Part shown: positions 27,356 to 36,139 of the stretch, one piece after another | Layout of the letters: each line of letters opens with the position of its first letter | How positions within the stretch are numbered: position 1 is the stretch's first letter | Assembly: GCA_024222485.1 (NCBI GenBank) | Contig: JAAEPJ010000202.1 | Coordinates: 1 to 39,311 of the forward strand | DNA: 39,311 nt | Origin: a bacterium | GTDB lineage: Bacteria > RUG730 > JAAEPJ01 | Reading direction: 5' to 3' | Made by a program: the position numbers and the translations under genes | The notes under the pieces: model-generated | What the model was told of the DNA's origin: nothing | The model's database searches: none | Seen by the model: only the letters and a program-made list of their open reading frames with translations

Positions 27356-27775
27356 TTATTCTGCCAAAATAACCTTTGTTGCACCATTTTGTTTAGATAA
27401 ATCTAGTAAGGTTACCACTTCTTGAACCTTATTTTCTTTATCAGCCGTAATCATTACCTCTTTTTTAGGGCTCATCATAATCGTGTCTTTTAAATAAGGA
27501 ATGAGCAAATGCTGCTCCACCTTAATGCCATTTATCAATACTGTTCCATCTTTCTCTAAAATCAACTTAACAATTTCATCCTTAGATGATTTCCCTAAAG
27601 TGACCGCAGATTTATTCCCACTATTGCCAGAATTAACGGCTTTAATTCCAGTTATCAAAGCCATTGGCGACACACATAAAAAAACAATTACTAAAATCAA
27701 GGCAATGTTCACCATTGGTGTCAAATCAATAACTTCATCAATCTCCATTTCATGATAGGTACGCTTAATAGACAT
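27356..27775 (-). CDS. ExbD/TolR-like protein with Asn in place of the catalytic Asp
   Basis: This ExbD-family protein of 139 residues starts MSIKRTYHEMEIDEVIDLTPMVNIALILVIVFLC. In ExbD/TolR the residue after TP-x-(V/I) is the membrane-embedded Asp essential for proton flow; here it is Asn23 (codon AAC at 27709-27707). The periplasmic part ends VTLLDLSKQNGATKVILAE, a normal ExbD ending, so the rest of the fold is intact. I place the start at ATG 27775; the longer frame to 27823 overlaps exbB and begins with no recognisable site. It probably pairs with the Asp-bearing ExbD encoded next. Confidence 0.87.
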   Translation of the reverse strand: MSIKRTYHEMEIDEVIDLTPMVNIALILVIVFLCVSPMALITGIKAVNSGNSGNKSAVTLGKSSKDEIVKLILEKDGTVLINGIKVEQHLLIPYLKDTIMMSPKKEVMITADKENKVQEVVTLLDLSKQNGATKVILAE

Positions 27776-27779
27776 CTTA

Positions 27780-28469
27780 TTATTTTTTCTCCATTGTAAA
27801 AAATAGAAGCCTAATATTAACATCTAAGTCGGCTAAAATAATTCGAATTTTATTATTAAAAATATTAAAAATAATCAACACTGGAATAGCAACAACTAAT
27901 CCAAATGCTGTTGTGACCAATGCCTCAGAAACACCAGCAGCTACAACAGAGGGACCTCCAGTTCCTGCCGCAGCAAGATCTGCAAATGCTTTAATAATAC
28001 CAGTCACTGTTCCAAGTAAGCCTAAAAGTGGAGAAACGGCAGCAGATGAGCCTAGCACGACCATAAATCTCTCCATATTTTCCTTTTCCTGAGACCTAAC
28101 AATTTCATAAACTTCTTCTAAATCTGACTTTGGTCTATTCTTATTATCAATAATTGTTTTAATCACTAAGTTAAGTGGATTATGCTTTGCACAGTATTTT
28201 TTAATTGATTCATCATCTCCTGATTTAATAAACTTTTCAATAGCTTGCATGGTTTTTTTAGAATTAAATTTAATTCTACTAAAAAACACAAATTTCTCAA
28301 GAATAGCCGCCAAAGAAAACAATGAAACGGCTAAAATTGCCAGCATAACAATATTTGTTCTTAAAAGGTAGATATAATCTATTTTACCTAGATTACCCAT
28401 ATCCGTCTCAGCAAAAGCAGCCGATACCATTAAAATCAAAAAAAATAATGTAATTAATTTTCTTTTCAT
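27780..28469 (-). CDS. ExbB/TolQ/MotA-family proton channel protein
   Basis: This 229-residue inner-membrane protein has an apparent N-terminal signal-like helix (LITLFFLILMVSAAFAETD) plus three further helices near residues 32-58, 135-160 and 175-205. The MotA/TolQ/ExbB core is clear: SPLLGLLGTVTGIIKAF and GVSEALVTTAFGLVVAIPVLI, whose Thr residues line the proton path. It should form a pentamer around the two ExbD proteins encoded immediately downstream. It begins 15 nt after the giant TPR gene. The extra N-terminal helix occurs in some ExbB variants. Confidence 0.92.
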   Translation of the reverse strand: MKRKLITLFFLILMVSAAFAETDMGNLGKIDYIYLLRTNIVMLAILAVSLFSLAAILEKFVFFSRIKFNSKKTMQAIEKFIKSGDDESIKKYCAKHNPLNLVIKTIIDNKNRPKSDLEEVYEIVRSQEKENMERFMVVLGSSAAVSPLLGLLGTVTGIIKAFADLAAAGTGGPSVVAAGVSEALVTTAFGLVVAIPVLIIFNIFNNKIRIILADLDVNIRLLFFTMEKK

Positions 28470-28484
28470 AAATTAAAATCCCCT

Positions 28485-31400
28485 TTATTCATTTAATAAA
28501 CTTTTTAATTCTTCGACTCTTCCATTTAAAACATCTCTCCAATCTTCATTATCTGTAACAGCAACAATATGCGTATAGACATCAATAGCTTCTTTATAAA
28601 TTTTTTGTGCCTGTAAAATTTCTGCAAAACGAATAAGCCCAGATAATCTTACATCGTCATTTTCAGGTGACATAGCCATAAGCTTACGGTATTCTTGTAA
28701 ACTCATTTCAATATCAAATTGTTTATCATATGCTTCTGCAATTTTATACTGTGCATATATTTTCTGGATATCATTCAAAGATGGGTAAACTTTCGTATAA
28801 ATTAAAATAGCATTTACATAATCTCTTTTCTTAATATATAAATCACCAACCTCAAGCATCAACTGCTGAGAACTTTCTTTATTCGGATCCAACTTATAGT
28901 AATCAATAAAAGCCTTATTCGCCTTAGTAATATCACCAAGTTCTTTATAAGAAATACCCAAGTTATAAAAAACAATTTCCTTGTATTCTGTCTCAGTAAA
29001 TTCTTTTAATAATAACTCATAAAAATTAATTGCTTCCCGATAGTTTTCCATATTTAAGTATGCCGTACCAAGCTTAATATAGACCTTATCCATACTTTTA
29101 AAATCAACAAAATTTTTAATTAAATTTTTATACTCTTTGACTGCTTTAGTATACTCTTGTAAGTTATAATAAGCCTCTGCTAGATAGTATTGCACTTGCA
29201 TTATCTTTTCTTTATCGAACAAAGAATAATTCCCCAGTGTTAAAAGCTTATTAGACCACTCTAAAGATTTTTGATAATTACCTTCCTCAAAATAAGTTTT
29301 AGATAACCTAAAAATGATATCTGTAATAACAGGAAGGTTAATATGTTCTTCAATAAATGTTTTAAGTGTTTTCTCCATCTCTTCTGCAATATTAATTTCA
29401 ACAATCTCTTGTCCCTGTAAATAGGCTTCATATTCTTGTTTTCTATAAATAGTTGCCTCTATTAAATCAACCGTTTCTTTTATCTTCTCAGTCTTCGGAT
29501 ACAAAAGAACAAAGTTTTTAAACTCTAATATTGCATTATCATATTCCTTGGCGTTAAAATATGACTGAGGAATACGCAGTGCAGATTCAATAACCTTAGG
29601 TAATTTTTTATCAAAACTAGCCACTAACTCACGATAAGAAGCAATAGCTTTATCATATATTCCAGACTTATAATAAGTATCCGCGATCTTATAGATAGCC
29701 TCTAAGGCTTTTTCATCTTTAGAATACTTATCCACTAGTTCCTGCCATTTATCAATCGCTACGCTATAGTATTCTTCACGATAATAACAACTCCCTAAGC
29801 GGAACAAAACAGTTGGGCTTAACAGAGTATCACCGGCCTCTTCTAGATAATATTCATAATTTTCTATTGCTTTCATATAATCTTTTGTATTAAAGTAAAT
29901 ATTACCTAGTTCATAGTAATTTGAAAATTTGAGATCACCTAAATTTTCATTAGTGGATTCTATAATATCTGAAATAATGGCACGCTGTCTTGAAGCAGAA
30001 TGATAATTCTGCTCTTTAAAATCACACCAAGCCAGTCCATCCAAAGCCTTGGCATAAATAATATCATTCTGAATATATTCTTTAGCAATCTGCGTAAATA
30101 ATACTTTTGCTTCATTATAATATTTCAATTTATAACAAGCATCTGCTATTAAGAAATAAGTTTTAACCCTAATATCACTCCTATTTATCCCTGGGTGAAT
30201 TTTATAAAGAAGATACTGAAACTCTGTAACAATTCTCTTGTAATTCTTCTGTTCATAAACAACAAAGTTTAACATAAAAAATGCGCGATCTCTTAAATCA
30301 AAAAATTGCTCATCTTTAATTTTATTTACTAAAGTTTTATAAGACAAAATGGACTCATCAACTCTACCTGAATCATACTGACAGTTAGCCATTAAGTAAT
30401 ACATGTCTAAGTAAAGCTTATCTTCGATTAAAAGTGTCGCTAACCTATCCTTTAATATCTTTTCAGCTTTAGCATATTTTTTTAGTTTATAATTACAGTT
30501 TGCTGCCATTAAAACAGCCTTAATGCCCTCATACTCTTCAAAAAAAAATTTACTACACTCAGTAAAATCTAAGGCCGCTTTTTCATATTTTTGCATATGA
30601 TAATAACAGTAAGCTTTCAAATATTGGCTATACATTCTAAGCTCTCTAATCTCTGAAGATTCTACATTATAAGCTTTATCAACCAAACCAAAATATTCTA
30701 TTGCTTTTACATATTGTTTTTGTTCATAATAAGATAAAGCTATTTTATATAAAATATATGCTTTATACTTTGTTCTTGGGTAATCTCTTAAATGTTCTTG
30801 GTATGTTGTTATGGCAAACTGATATTTTGCTGATTCATATAAACAATCTGCAATTGATATTAAGGCTTGCTCCGAATATTTACTATTGGGAAACTTATTT
30901 AAAAGATAACGGTATTCCCCAATTGCAAAAATAAATTGGTTTAAGTTCTGGTATGACTTTCCTAAAAAATACTTAGTATCCTCACTTTCATAACTTCTAA
31001 AATAATTAATTGCACGATCATAGCTCTCCATTGCAAAAGAGGTGATACCTGAAGCTACGGCAAATTTATCTTCTATTCCTTTTTTAAACTTAATATCATC
31101 TAAAACATCTTTTACTGTGCTCCAACTTGCTTGATTTATTTGGCTTTCAGATAAAAGGTTAACATAAATAACAGCCAAAAGATAAAAAACATCTGAACTT
31201 AAGTAGTTATATGGATATTTATCGACTAAATCAAAACTTGTTTTAAATTCTCCAAGTGCAAAATAAATCTCTGCAATCCGGTATTGTAAGTTTTGCACAA
31301 AAAAATCTGAAAGATCACGATTATCCTCAGCTTTACTATATTCTTCTAAACTCATATTCAATAATTCATGGTAAAGACCTTTATCACCTTTTGAAAAATA

Positions 31401-31712
31401 AACACTATATGCTTTTAGCTGGTAACACTCCCCTAACATATACCTTGCACGACTAGACAACTCTCCTTTTGAGTTTTCTTCCAAAAACTTAATCAACAGT
31501 TGAATAACATTATCAATTTTAGCAACACCAACTTGAGAAATCTCATGTGGTTTATATTTGTTTATTATAGAAAATTTATCCCTAATATCCTCAAAAAACA
31601 TTTCAATTTCTTGCCCATACTTATTACTTGAGGCAATTTTAAGAACTGTTTCTTTGGCAAAAAGGTTTAAACTAAAAAAACAAATTAAAAAAAAGAAATA
31701 TATTTTTTTCAA
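28485..31712 (-). CDS. Giant secreted TPR-repeat protein
   Basis: This 1075-residue protein has a signal peptide (MKKIYFFFLICFFSLNLFAKE) and is otherwise made of tandem TPR-like helical pairs, e.g. YFLGKSYQNLNQFIFAIGEYRYLLNKFPNS and repeated Y-x-A-I-x-x-Y/F-x-x-L elements with aromatic positions, over nearly the whole length. It should be periplasmic or outer-membrane associated and act as a binding scaffold. Short periplasmic TPR proteins (YbgF/CpoB) accompany Tol-Pal; this one is about four times larger. Translation starts at TTG 31712, supported by GGAG 7 nt upstream. It is the first gene of the operon with exbB, two exbD genes, tonB and the OmpA-like gene. Ligand unknown. Confidence 0.85.
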   Translation of the reverse strand: MKKIYFFFLICFFSLNLFAKETVLKIASSNKYGQEIEMFFEDIRDKFSIINKYKPHEISQVGVAKIDNVIQLLIKFLEENSKGELSSRARYMLGECYQLKAYSVYFSKGDKGLYHELLNMSLEEYSKAEDNRDLSDFFVQNLQYRIAEIYFALGEFKTSFDLVDKYPYNYLSSDVFYLLAVIYVNLLSESQINQASWSTVKDVLDDIKFKKGIEDKFAVASGITSFAMESYDRAINYFRSYESEDTKYFLGKSYQNLNQFIFAIGEYRYLLNKFPNSKYSEQALISIADCLYESAKYQFAITTYQEHLRDYPRTKYKAYILYKIALSYYEQKQYVKAIEYFGLVDKAYNVESSEIRELRMYSQYLKAYCYYHMQKYEKAALDFTECSKFFFEEYEGIKAVLMAANCNYKLKKYAKAEKILKDRLATLLIEDKLYLDMYYLMANCQYDSGRVDESILSYKTLVNKIKDEQFFDLRDRAFFMLNFVVYEQKNYKRIVTEFQYLLYKIHPGINRSDIRVKTYFLIADACYKLKYYNEAKVLFTQIAKEYIQNDIIYAKALDGLAWCDFKEQNYHSASRQRAIISDIIESTNENLGDLKFSNYYELGNIYFNTKDYMKAIENYEYYLEEAGDTLLSPTVLFRLGSCYYREEYYSVAIDKWQELVDKYSKDEKALEAIYKIADTYYKSGIYDKAIASYRELVASFDKKLPKVIESALRIPQSYFNAKEYDNAILEFKNFVLLYPKTEKIKETVDLIEATIYRKQEYEAYLQGQEIVEINIAEEMEKTLKTFIEEHINLPVITDIIFRLSKTYFEEGNYQKSLEWSNKLLTLGNYSLFDKEKIMQVQYYLAEAYYNLQEYTKAVKEYKNLIKNFVDFKSMDKVYIKLGTAYLNMENYREAINFYELLLKEFTETEYKEIVFYNLGISYKELGDITKANKAFIDYYKLDPNKESSQQLMLEVGDLYIKKRDYVNAILIYTKVYPSLNDIQKIYAQYKIAEAYDKQFDIEMSLQEYRKLMAMSPENDDVRLSGLIRFAEILQAQKIYKEAIDVYTHIVAVTDNEDWRDVLNGRVEELKSLLNE

Positions 31713-31796
31713 TTACCTACTCCAATATTTTTATTGCTCCTAATATAAACCCATCTCTAAATTATTGCAAGTTTAAAACAATTATTAGCTATCTTT

Positions 31797-33080
31797 TTAT
31801 TTAAAAATTTCTTTAGGTTGCAATGTTGAATCCATAACGGTATACCATAGTCGACCTAGAGGATTAACTCTTTTTTTCTTATTTCTAATCATATTAATCG
31901 GTAAGTAAACATAATGATCATTAACTAAACTAACCAACATATTCGTTTTTCCCGCCATGCCAGCATGAACGGCCGATTGTGCTAAAATTAAACAATAGGC
32001 AGAATCCATGGCATTAGCGGGTACACTTCGAATAGAATAACTAGGATTAAAATACTTAATGTTAGTCTCTACCTTAATCGAATCAAAATATTTTTCTATC
32101 TCATCTTTTAAGTAATGACCAATATCTTTTAATTTAATATTTCCTGAGGCATCAAGCTCTTGATTTTCTTGAGATAACAAGTCCTGTCCAAAACCTTCTG
32201 ACACTAAAATTACGGCATGTTGTTTTTTATTTAATCTCTTCTTTAAAATTTCTAAAAAATTTAGCATATTAATTTTTTTTTCTGGGATCAAACAAAAATT
32301 AACATTTATATTTGCAAGAGTACTATAACCAGCAATAAAGCCTGCTTCTCTTCCCATAATTTTAATCAACCCAATCCCATTAAAAGCACCCTTTGCTTCT
32401 TCATGGGCACTCTCAATAATATGCGCCGTTTCCTGAACGGCCGTTTCAAACCCAAATGATTTATCAATATAAGCAATATCATTATCAATCGTTTTAGGTA
32501 TAGCAATGACAGCAATATCCAAACCTTTATCTTTGATATATTGAGCAATATCAGATGCCCCACGAATAGTCCCATCACCACCGATTGTAAATAAAATTTT
32601 AATATTATATTTAATTAAACTTTCCACAACCTCTTCAAGTGGAGGGAATCCACGAGAGGAGGAAAGAATTGTTCCACCACGAGTATGGATATCATCAACA
32701 TTCTTAGGATTTAAATCAATCGGCAGAAAATCAACATTACTACGCAACCCTTGAAACCCATACCTAAACCCCAGAACTTTTCTAACACCATATTGCTCGT
32801 ACAGTTCAACTACAATCCCACGAATAACATCATTAATCCCTGGACAAAGACCTCCACAGGTTACAATGCCACAGGCAATACTTTTATCAAAATAATTTTT
32901 TTTACGCGGCCCAGCTAATTCTAAAAATTGTAAATTTTCTTCTGTTACTTCCTCTCTGTGTGTTTGCATTAAAATGCTGTTACTATTATCAACAAAAGAC
33001 AACCTTCCTTTCTTTAAAAAAGGAGAATCAAATTCACATTCCCCCAAAACATCTACATGAATATCTTCAAAATTTCCCAT
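31797..33080 (-). CDS. 6-phosphofructokinase, PKTIDND type (probably ATP-dependent)
   Basis: This 427-residue group II phosphofructokinase phosphorylates fructose 6-phosphate. Motifs: TCGGLCPGINDVIRGIV, GFRYGFQGL, GGDGTIRGAS, PKTIDNDIAYIDKSFGFETAVQ, KIMGREAGFIAGY and the C-terminal SYSIRSVPANAMDS. PPi-dependent enzymes usually have Asp after GGD (GGDD) together with Lys in PKTIDND, while E. coli-type ATP enzymes have GGDG with PGTIDND. This protein combines GGDG with PKTIDND, like the ATP-dependent enzymes of trypanosomes and some spirochaetes. The phosphate donor is thus inferred to be ATP. It lies 110 nt after ilvD, with no clear signal between. Confidence 0.9.
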   Translation of the reverse strand: MGNFEDIHVDVLGECEFDSPFLKKGRLSFVDNSNSILMQTHREEVTEENLQFLELAGPRKKNYFDKSIACGIVTCGGLCPGINDVIRGIVVELYEQYGVRKVLGFRYGFQGLRSNVDFLPIDLNPKNVDDIHTRGGTILSSSRGFPPLEEVVESLIKYNIKILFTIGGDGTIRGASDIAQYIKDKGLDIAVIAIPKTIDNDIAYIDKSFGFETAVQETAHIIESAHEEAKGAFNGIGLIKIMGREAGFIAGYSTLANINVNFCLIPEKKINMLNFLEILKKRLNKKQHAVILVSEGFGQDLLSQENQELDASGNIKLKDIGHYLKDEIEKYFDSIKVETNIKYFNPSYSIRSVPANAMDSAYCLILAQSAVHAGMAGKTNMLVSLVNDHYVYLPINMIRNKKKRVNPLGRLWYTVMDSTLQPKEIFK

Positions 33081-33190
33081 TTTATAATAATTATCCTTTT
33101 TTCTAAAAATATAAAAACAGAATATCCTCTCTTTGAGTTAAAATTCCACATTCCTTACTTCAATAAAAAAAAAGAGTTAAATTCTGAACT

Positions 33191-34918
33191 TCAATCGACT
33201 AAAATCGCCCCGGTATCCGCACTAGAAACTATCTTTGCATACCTAGCAAGCCAGCCGGACTTAACCTTAGGCTCAAATTCTTTTAAATTTTGCTTACGAC
33301 TAGCAATTTCTTGATCAGAAATCAAAATATTCATTGATCTTTTATTAACATCAATCTCAATAATATCCCCATTCTCAATAATAGCAATCTCCCCACCTGA
33401 TGCAGCCTCTGGGGAAACATGCCCAATACAAAGACCTCTAGTCCCTCCAGAAAAACGACCATCTGTAATCAGTGCAGCCTTAATATCAGCTCCCTTAATA
33501 GCAGCCGTAGGAGAAAGCATTTCCTGCATCCCTGGTCCACCTTTTGGGCCTTCATATTTAATCACAACAACATCCCCATCTTTAACTTTTCCAGCTAAAA
33601 TACCAGATAATGCATCCTCCTGGGAATTGTAAACAACCGCTGCTCCTTTAAAATAAAACATCCCTTCTTCAATCCCAGTACTTTTAACAACGGCACCATT
33701 TTTAGAAAAATTGCCAAACAAAACCGCAAGCCCACCCTTTTCTGAAAAAGGCGAGTCAATCCCTCGAATAATATCACCATCCGGATCAGGAGAATTCTCC
33801 GCATAGTCTCCTAAAGTCCCATAACTCGTTTTTGTAGATAAATCAAGCTTAGTTTTTGGCAGTTTCGCAAGTTCTTTCAAAAGTGTTCCCATCCCCCCAG
33901 CTTTATGCAAGTCTTCAATATGAACATCAGGATGAGAAGGAGAGACTTTTGTAATGTTTGGGGTATCCTCAGACAGGCGATTTAAATCACGAATATCATA
34001 TTTAATTCCCGCAGATTGTGCGAGTGCAAGTAAATGTAAAACCGTATTCGTTGAACCACCCATGGCCATATCAACGATAAAAGCATTGTCAAGAGACTGC
34101 TTTGTTAAAATATCTAAAGGCTTAATCTTATTCTTTAAAAGGTAAAGCAACATTTTTCCCGCATTTTTTACCAAATCTAGCCTCTCAGGGTTAAGCTCAA
34201 ACTGTCGAATAGTATCTTCTCTTTTTGTGGTTGCTGTAATAGTCCCATTCCCCGGTAAAGCAAAACCTAAAACCTCCCCTAAACAATTCATTGAATTAGC
34301 CGTAAACATCCCTGCACAGCTACCATAACCAGGACAAGCACAGACCGCTAAACTTTCAAGTTCTTTATCATCTATTTTTCCCGCACTATGGCCACCAACT
34401 CCCTCAAAAACTGAAACTAAGTCTTTATCATCACAACCAGAAACCATCGGTCCCCCGCTAACATAAATAGCAGGAATATTCATACGTGCCATAGCATTAT
34501 ACATACCCGGAACGATCTTATCACAATTTCCAATACCTATCCACGCATCACAAGGATGAGCCCCTAAAATTGTTTCAATCTGATCCGTAATGAGTTCTCG
34601 CGAAGGGAGTGAATATTTCATACCAAAATGTCCCATTGCAATTCCATCACAAACAGCACCGCCAAGATTAGTATACCAAACATTAACATCCATTTTTTCT
34701 AATTCTTTCTTCAGCATATAACCAAGTTGATCCAGATGTGCATGCCCAGGAATTTGTGTTGTAAAAGAATTAATTATTGTTATAAATGGTTTCTTCATAT
34801 CACTTAAAGAAGTAATAACTCCTTCCGCCAACATTAAAGAAATATTTGGTAACATATGCGAACCAGCACGAAAAACTGAACTGCCTTTTTCACGAAGATT
34901 TTTAATACCTTTATTCAT
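33191..34918 (-). CDS. ilvD: Dihydroxy-acid dehydratase
   Basis: It dehydrates 2,3-dihydroxyisovalerate and its homologue in valine, isoleucine and leucine synthesis. The 575-residue protein has the Fe-S ligands in IGNCDKIVPGM and GYGSCAGMFTANSMNCLGE, the magnesium-site region GAVCDGIAMGH, GGSTNTVLHLLAL, and the C-terminal TDGRFSGGTRGLCIGHVSPEA. All are diagnostic of IlvD rather than of the 6-phosphogluconate dehydratase Edd. GGGCGGGAG before the ATG makes a strong ribosome site. A promoter candidate lies at 34962-34990. No other ilv gene is present. Confidence 0.97.
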   Translation of the reverse strand: MNKGIKNLREKGSSVFRAGSHMLPNISLMLAEGVITSLSDMKKPFITIINSFTTQIPGHAHLDQLGYMLKKELEKMDVNVWYTNLGGAVCDGIAMGHFGMKYSLPSRELITDQIETILGAHPCDAWIGIGNCDKIVPGMYNAMARMNIPAIYVSGGPMVSGCDDKDLVSVFEGVGGHSAGKIDDKELESLAVCACPGYGSCAGMFTANSMNCLGEVLGFALPGNGTITATTKREDTIRQFELNPERLDLVKNAGKMLLYLLKNKIKPLDILTKQSLDNAFIVDMAMGGSTNTVLHLLALAQSAGIKYDIRDLNRLSEDTPNITKVSPSHPDVHIEDLHKAGGMGTLLKELAKLPKTKLDLSTKTSYGTLGDYAENSPDPDGDIIRGIDSPFSEKGGLAVLFGNFSKNGAVVKSTGIEEGMFYFKGAAVVYNSQEDALSGILAGKVKDGDVVVIKYEGPKGGPGMQEMLSPTAAIKGADIKAALITDGRFSGGTRGLCIGHVSPEAASGGEIAIIENGDIIEIDVNKRSMNILISDQEIASRKQNLKEFEPKVKSGWLARYAKIVSSADTGAILVD

Positions 34919-34961
34919 CTCCCGCCCCCTTTATAAATATTATTTAAATTAACTATCGATA

Positions 34962-34990
34962 ATTGTATGAAATATGACAAACAGTAGCAA
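34962..34990 (-). promoter_or_regulatory. Promoter candidate for ilvD
   Basis: TTGCTA (34990-34985) and TACAAT (34967-34962) are separated by 17 nt on the minus strand, 43 nt upstream of the ilvD ATG. The -10 matches 5 of 6 positions. Confidence 0.45.
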
Positions 34991-35134
34991 GAGTTTTATA
35001 GACAGATTTTAGAAGAGTCCTAGTCATTTCTAAGCAAATAATTATAATCAAAAATTAACTTAAGGAACCTTTGGTTTAGGTTCATGGAAAAGTTATACTG
35101 ATACCCAAAAATTAAATAACAACCTTATATTTAG

Positions 35135-35160
35135 AAAAAAAAAAGAAAGGAAATCCCTCT
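35135..35160 (-). terminator. Possible terminator after the TIG-domain gene
   Basis: On the minus strand AGAGGG-ATTTC-CTTTCT forms a short stem with two G:T pairs and runs into ten consecutive T (35144-35135). The stem is weak but the T tract is long and the position, about 100 nt after the gene, fits. Confidence 0.4.
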
Positions 35161-35255
35161 GAAAAAAATAGATCCTTAGCCTACTACTTTTTTCTATAGT
35201 TATAGTGACTACCATCGACCTAAAAAATTTAAAACACATAAATTCTATTTTTTTA

Positions 35256-35669
35256 CTATCTCACCTCTGCTATCATAAATTTCTTAGAAGTGCCTCCATT
35301 TAGATTCCTTAAGTAAAATTCAAGAGATTCCGCGGAACCAAAAATAGAAAGTAAAATCAAAATAAATGTTGAAAATCTATAATCGACCTTAGGAACCATT
35401 CTACTATCAGTAAAAGTACACTCTATTCCCTCTTGAAAATTTTTGCCATAAATTTTCAAAGTAATTAACTCCTCTCTATTTAAAGTATTATAAGTTACAT
35501 CTCTTATAGATGGAGGAACTACCTTTTCATATTGAAAAGAATAATCTCCATTCTTTTCAGTATCCCCCGACTGATAGAGACTAGCATAAGAGACACTAAT
35601 CATTAATAGGAATATCAACGAACTTAAAACCATAAAAAATATCAACTTGAAACTCTTTTCTTTTCTGAT
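35256..35669 (-). CDS. Small secreted protein with a TIG/IPT-like domain; start codon probably ATC or lost
   Basis: The frame encodes about 137 residues. From an ATC at 35669 it reads xRKEKSFKLIFFMVLSSLIF... and ends the hydrophobic core at SVSYA, a complete signal peptide with a basic n-region. AGAGGAG stands 7 nt before that ATC, the ideal distance, yet no ATG, GTG or TTG is there in frame. Alternatives are TTG 35645 and ATG 35633, both of which lose the basic n-region. The mature part (PPSIRDVTYNTLNREELITLKIYGKNFQEGIECTF ... FYLRNLNGGTSKKFMI) follows the TIG/IPT Ig-fold pattern seen in secreted and surface proteins. It could be a remnant of a larger gene or a gene with a mutated start. Confidence 0.6.
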   Translation of the reverse strand: MRKEKSFKLIFFMVLSSLIFLLMISVSYASLYQSGDTEKNGDYSFQYEKVVPPSIRDVTYNTLNREELITLKIYGKNFQEGIECTFTDSRMVPKVDYRFSTFILILLSIFGSAESLEFYLRNLNGGTSKKFMIAEVR

Positions 35670-35676
35670 TTATACA

Positions 35677-35683
35677 CTCCTCT
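35677..35683 (-). promoter_or_regulatory. Strong ribosome binding site with no standard start codon behind it
   Basis: AGAGGAG on the minus strand is followed after 7 nt by ATC, in frame with the TIG-domain protein. It is the evidence for placing the start there. Confidence 0.6.
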
Positions 35684-36139
35684 GATAATAAGTTACCATA
35701 AACAAATTTGCTTATTCCCTATAATTTTTTAATAATTTATTTGATTTGAAAAAATAATAGAATATATTATGAAATACAATCATTCATTTAAGTAATTTTA
35801 TTATCTTAATATTCTCACTCTTTCGCAATCTTTGAATGGGGGATAAAATATTCGCTCTAGATGCTTTTTTTCAAATTTGAAATACTTTTGTATCTGCTAT
35901 CTTTGCAAGCATACAAGCCCAAAAATATTTTATTTAATAATAAAATTCAATATTTTAGATATTACGAACCTAAAACTGAAAATTTACTAAGCAAGCCAAC
36001 ACACTGTACTTACCTAAAAAACCCTTATTCTCCTATAGATAGATAACAATTACTTCTTAATAATTTAACAAACAAAATAACAAACCATATCATTAAATAC
36101 TAACTATTTTAAAACTAATCCCAAATAAAGTTATTTTGC
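35684..36139. other. Long AT-rich intergenic region upstream of the TIG gene
   Basis: About 456 nt without a supported gene. A plus-strand frame at 35861-36046 lacks a ribosome site and family likeness. A small interrupted inverted repeat (minus strand TTGTAT-GCT...AGC-AG-ATACAA, near 35886-35915) is visible but has no tail typical of a terminator. I see no clear promoter or RNA gene. Confidence 0.35.

Larger units (their letters stand above)
34919..35255. other. 337-bp intergenic region between the TIG gene and ilvD
   Basis: It holds the ilvD promoter candidate (34962-34990) and a possible terminator for the TIG gene (35135-35160). A 48-codon minus-strand frame beginning at 35228 (MCFKFFRSMVVTITIEKS...) has no ribosome site and a compositionally poor, Phe-rich end, so I do not call it. 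Nothing else is recognised. Confidence 0.4.

Noticed and set aside
35861-36046. Plus-strand 61-codon gene
   Set aside because: No ribosome site; composition looks like translated AT-rich intergenic DNA.
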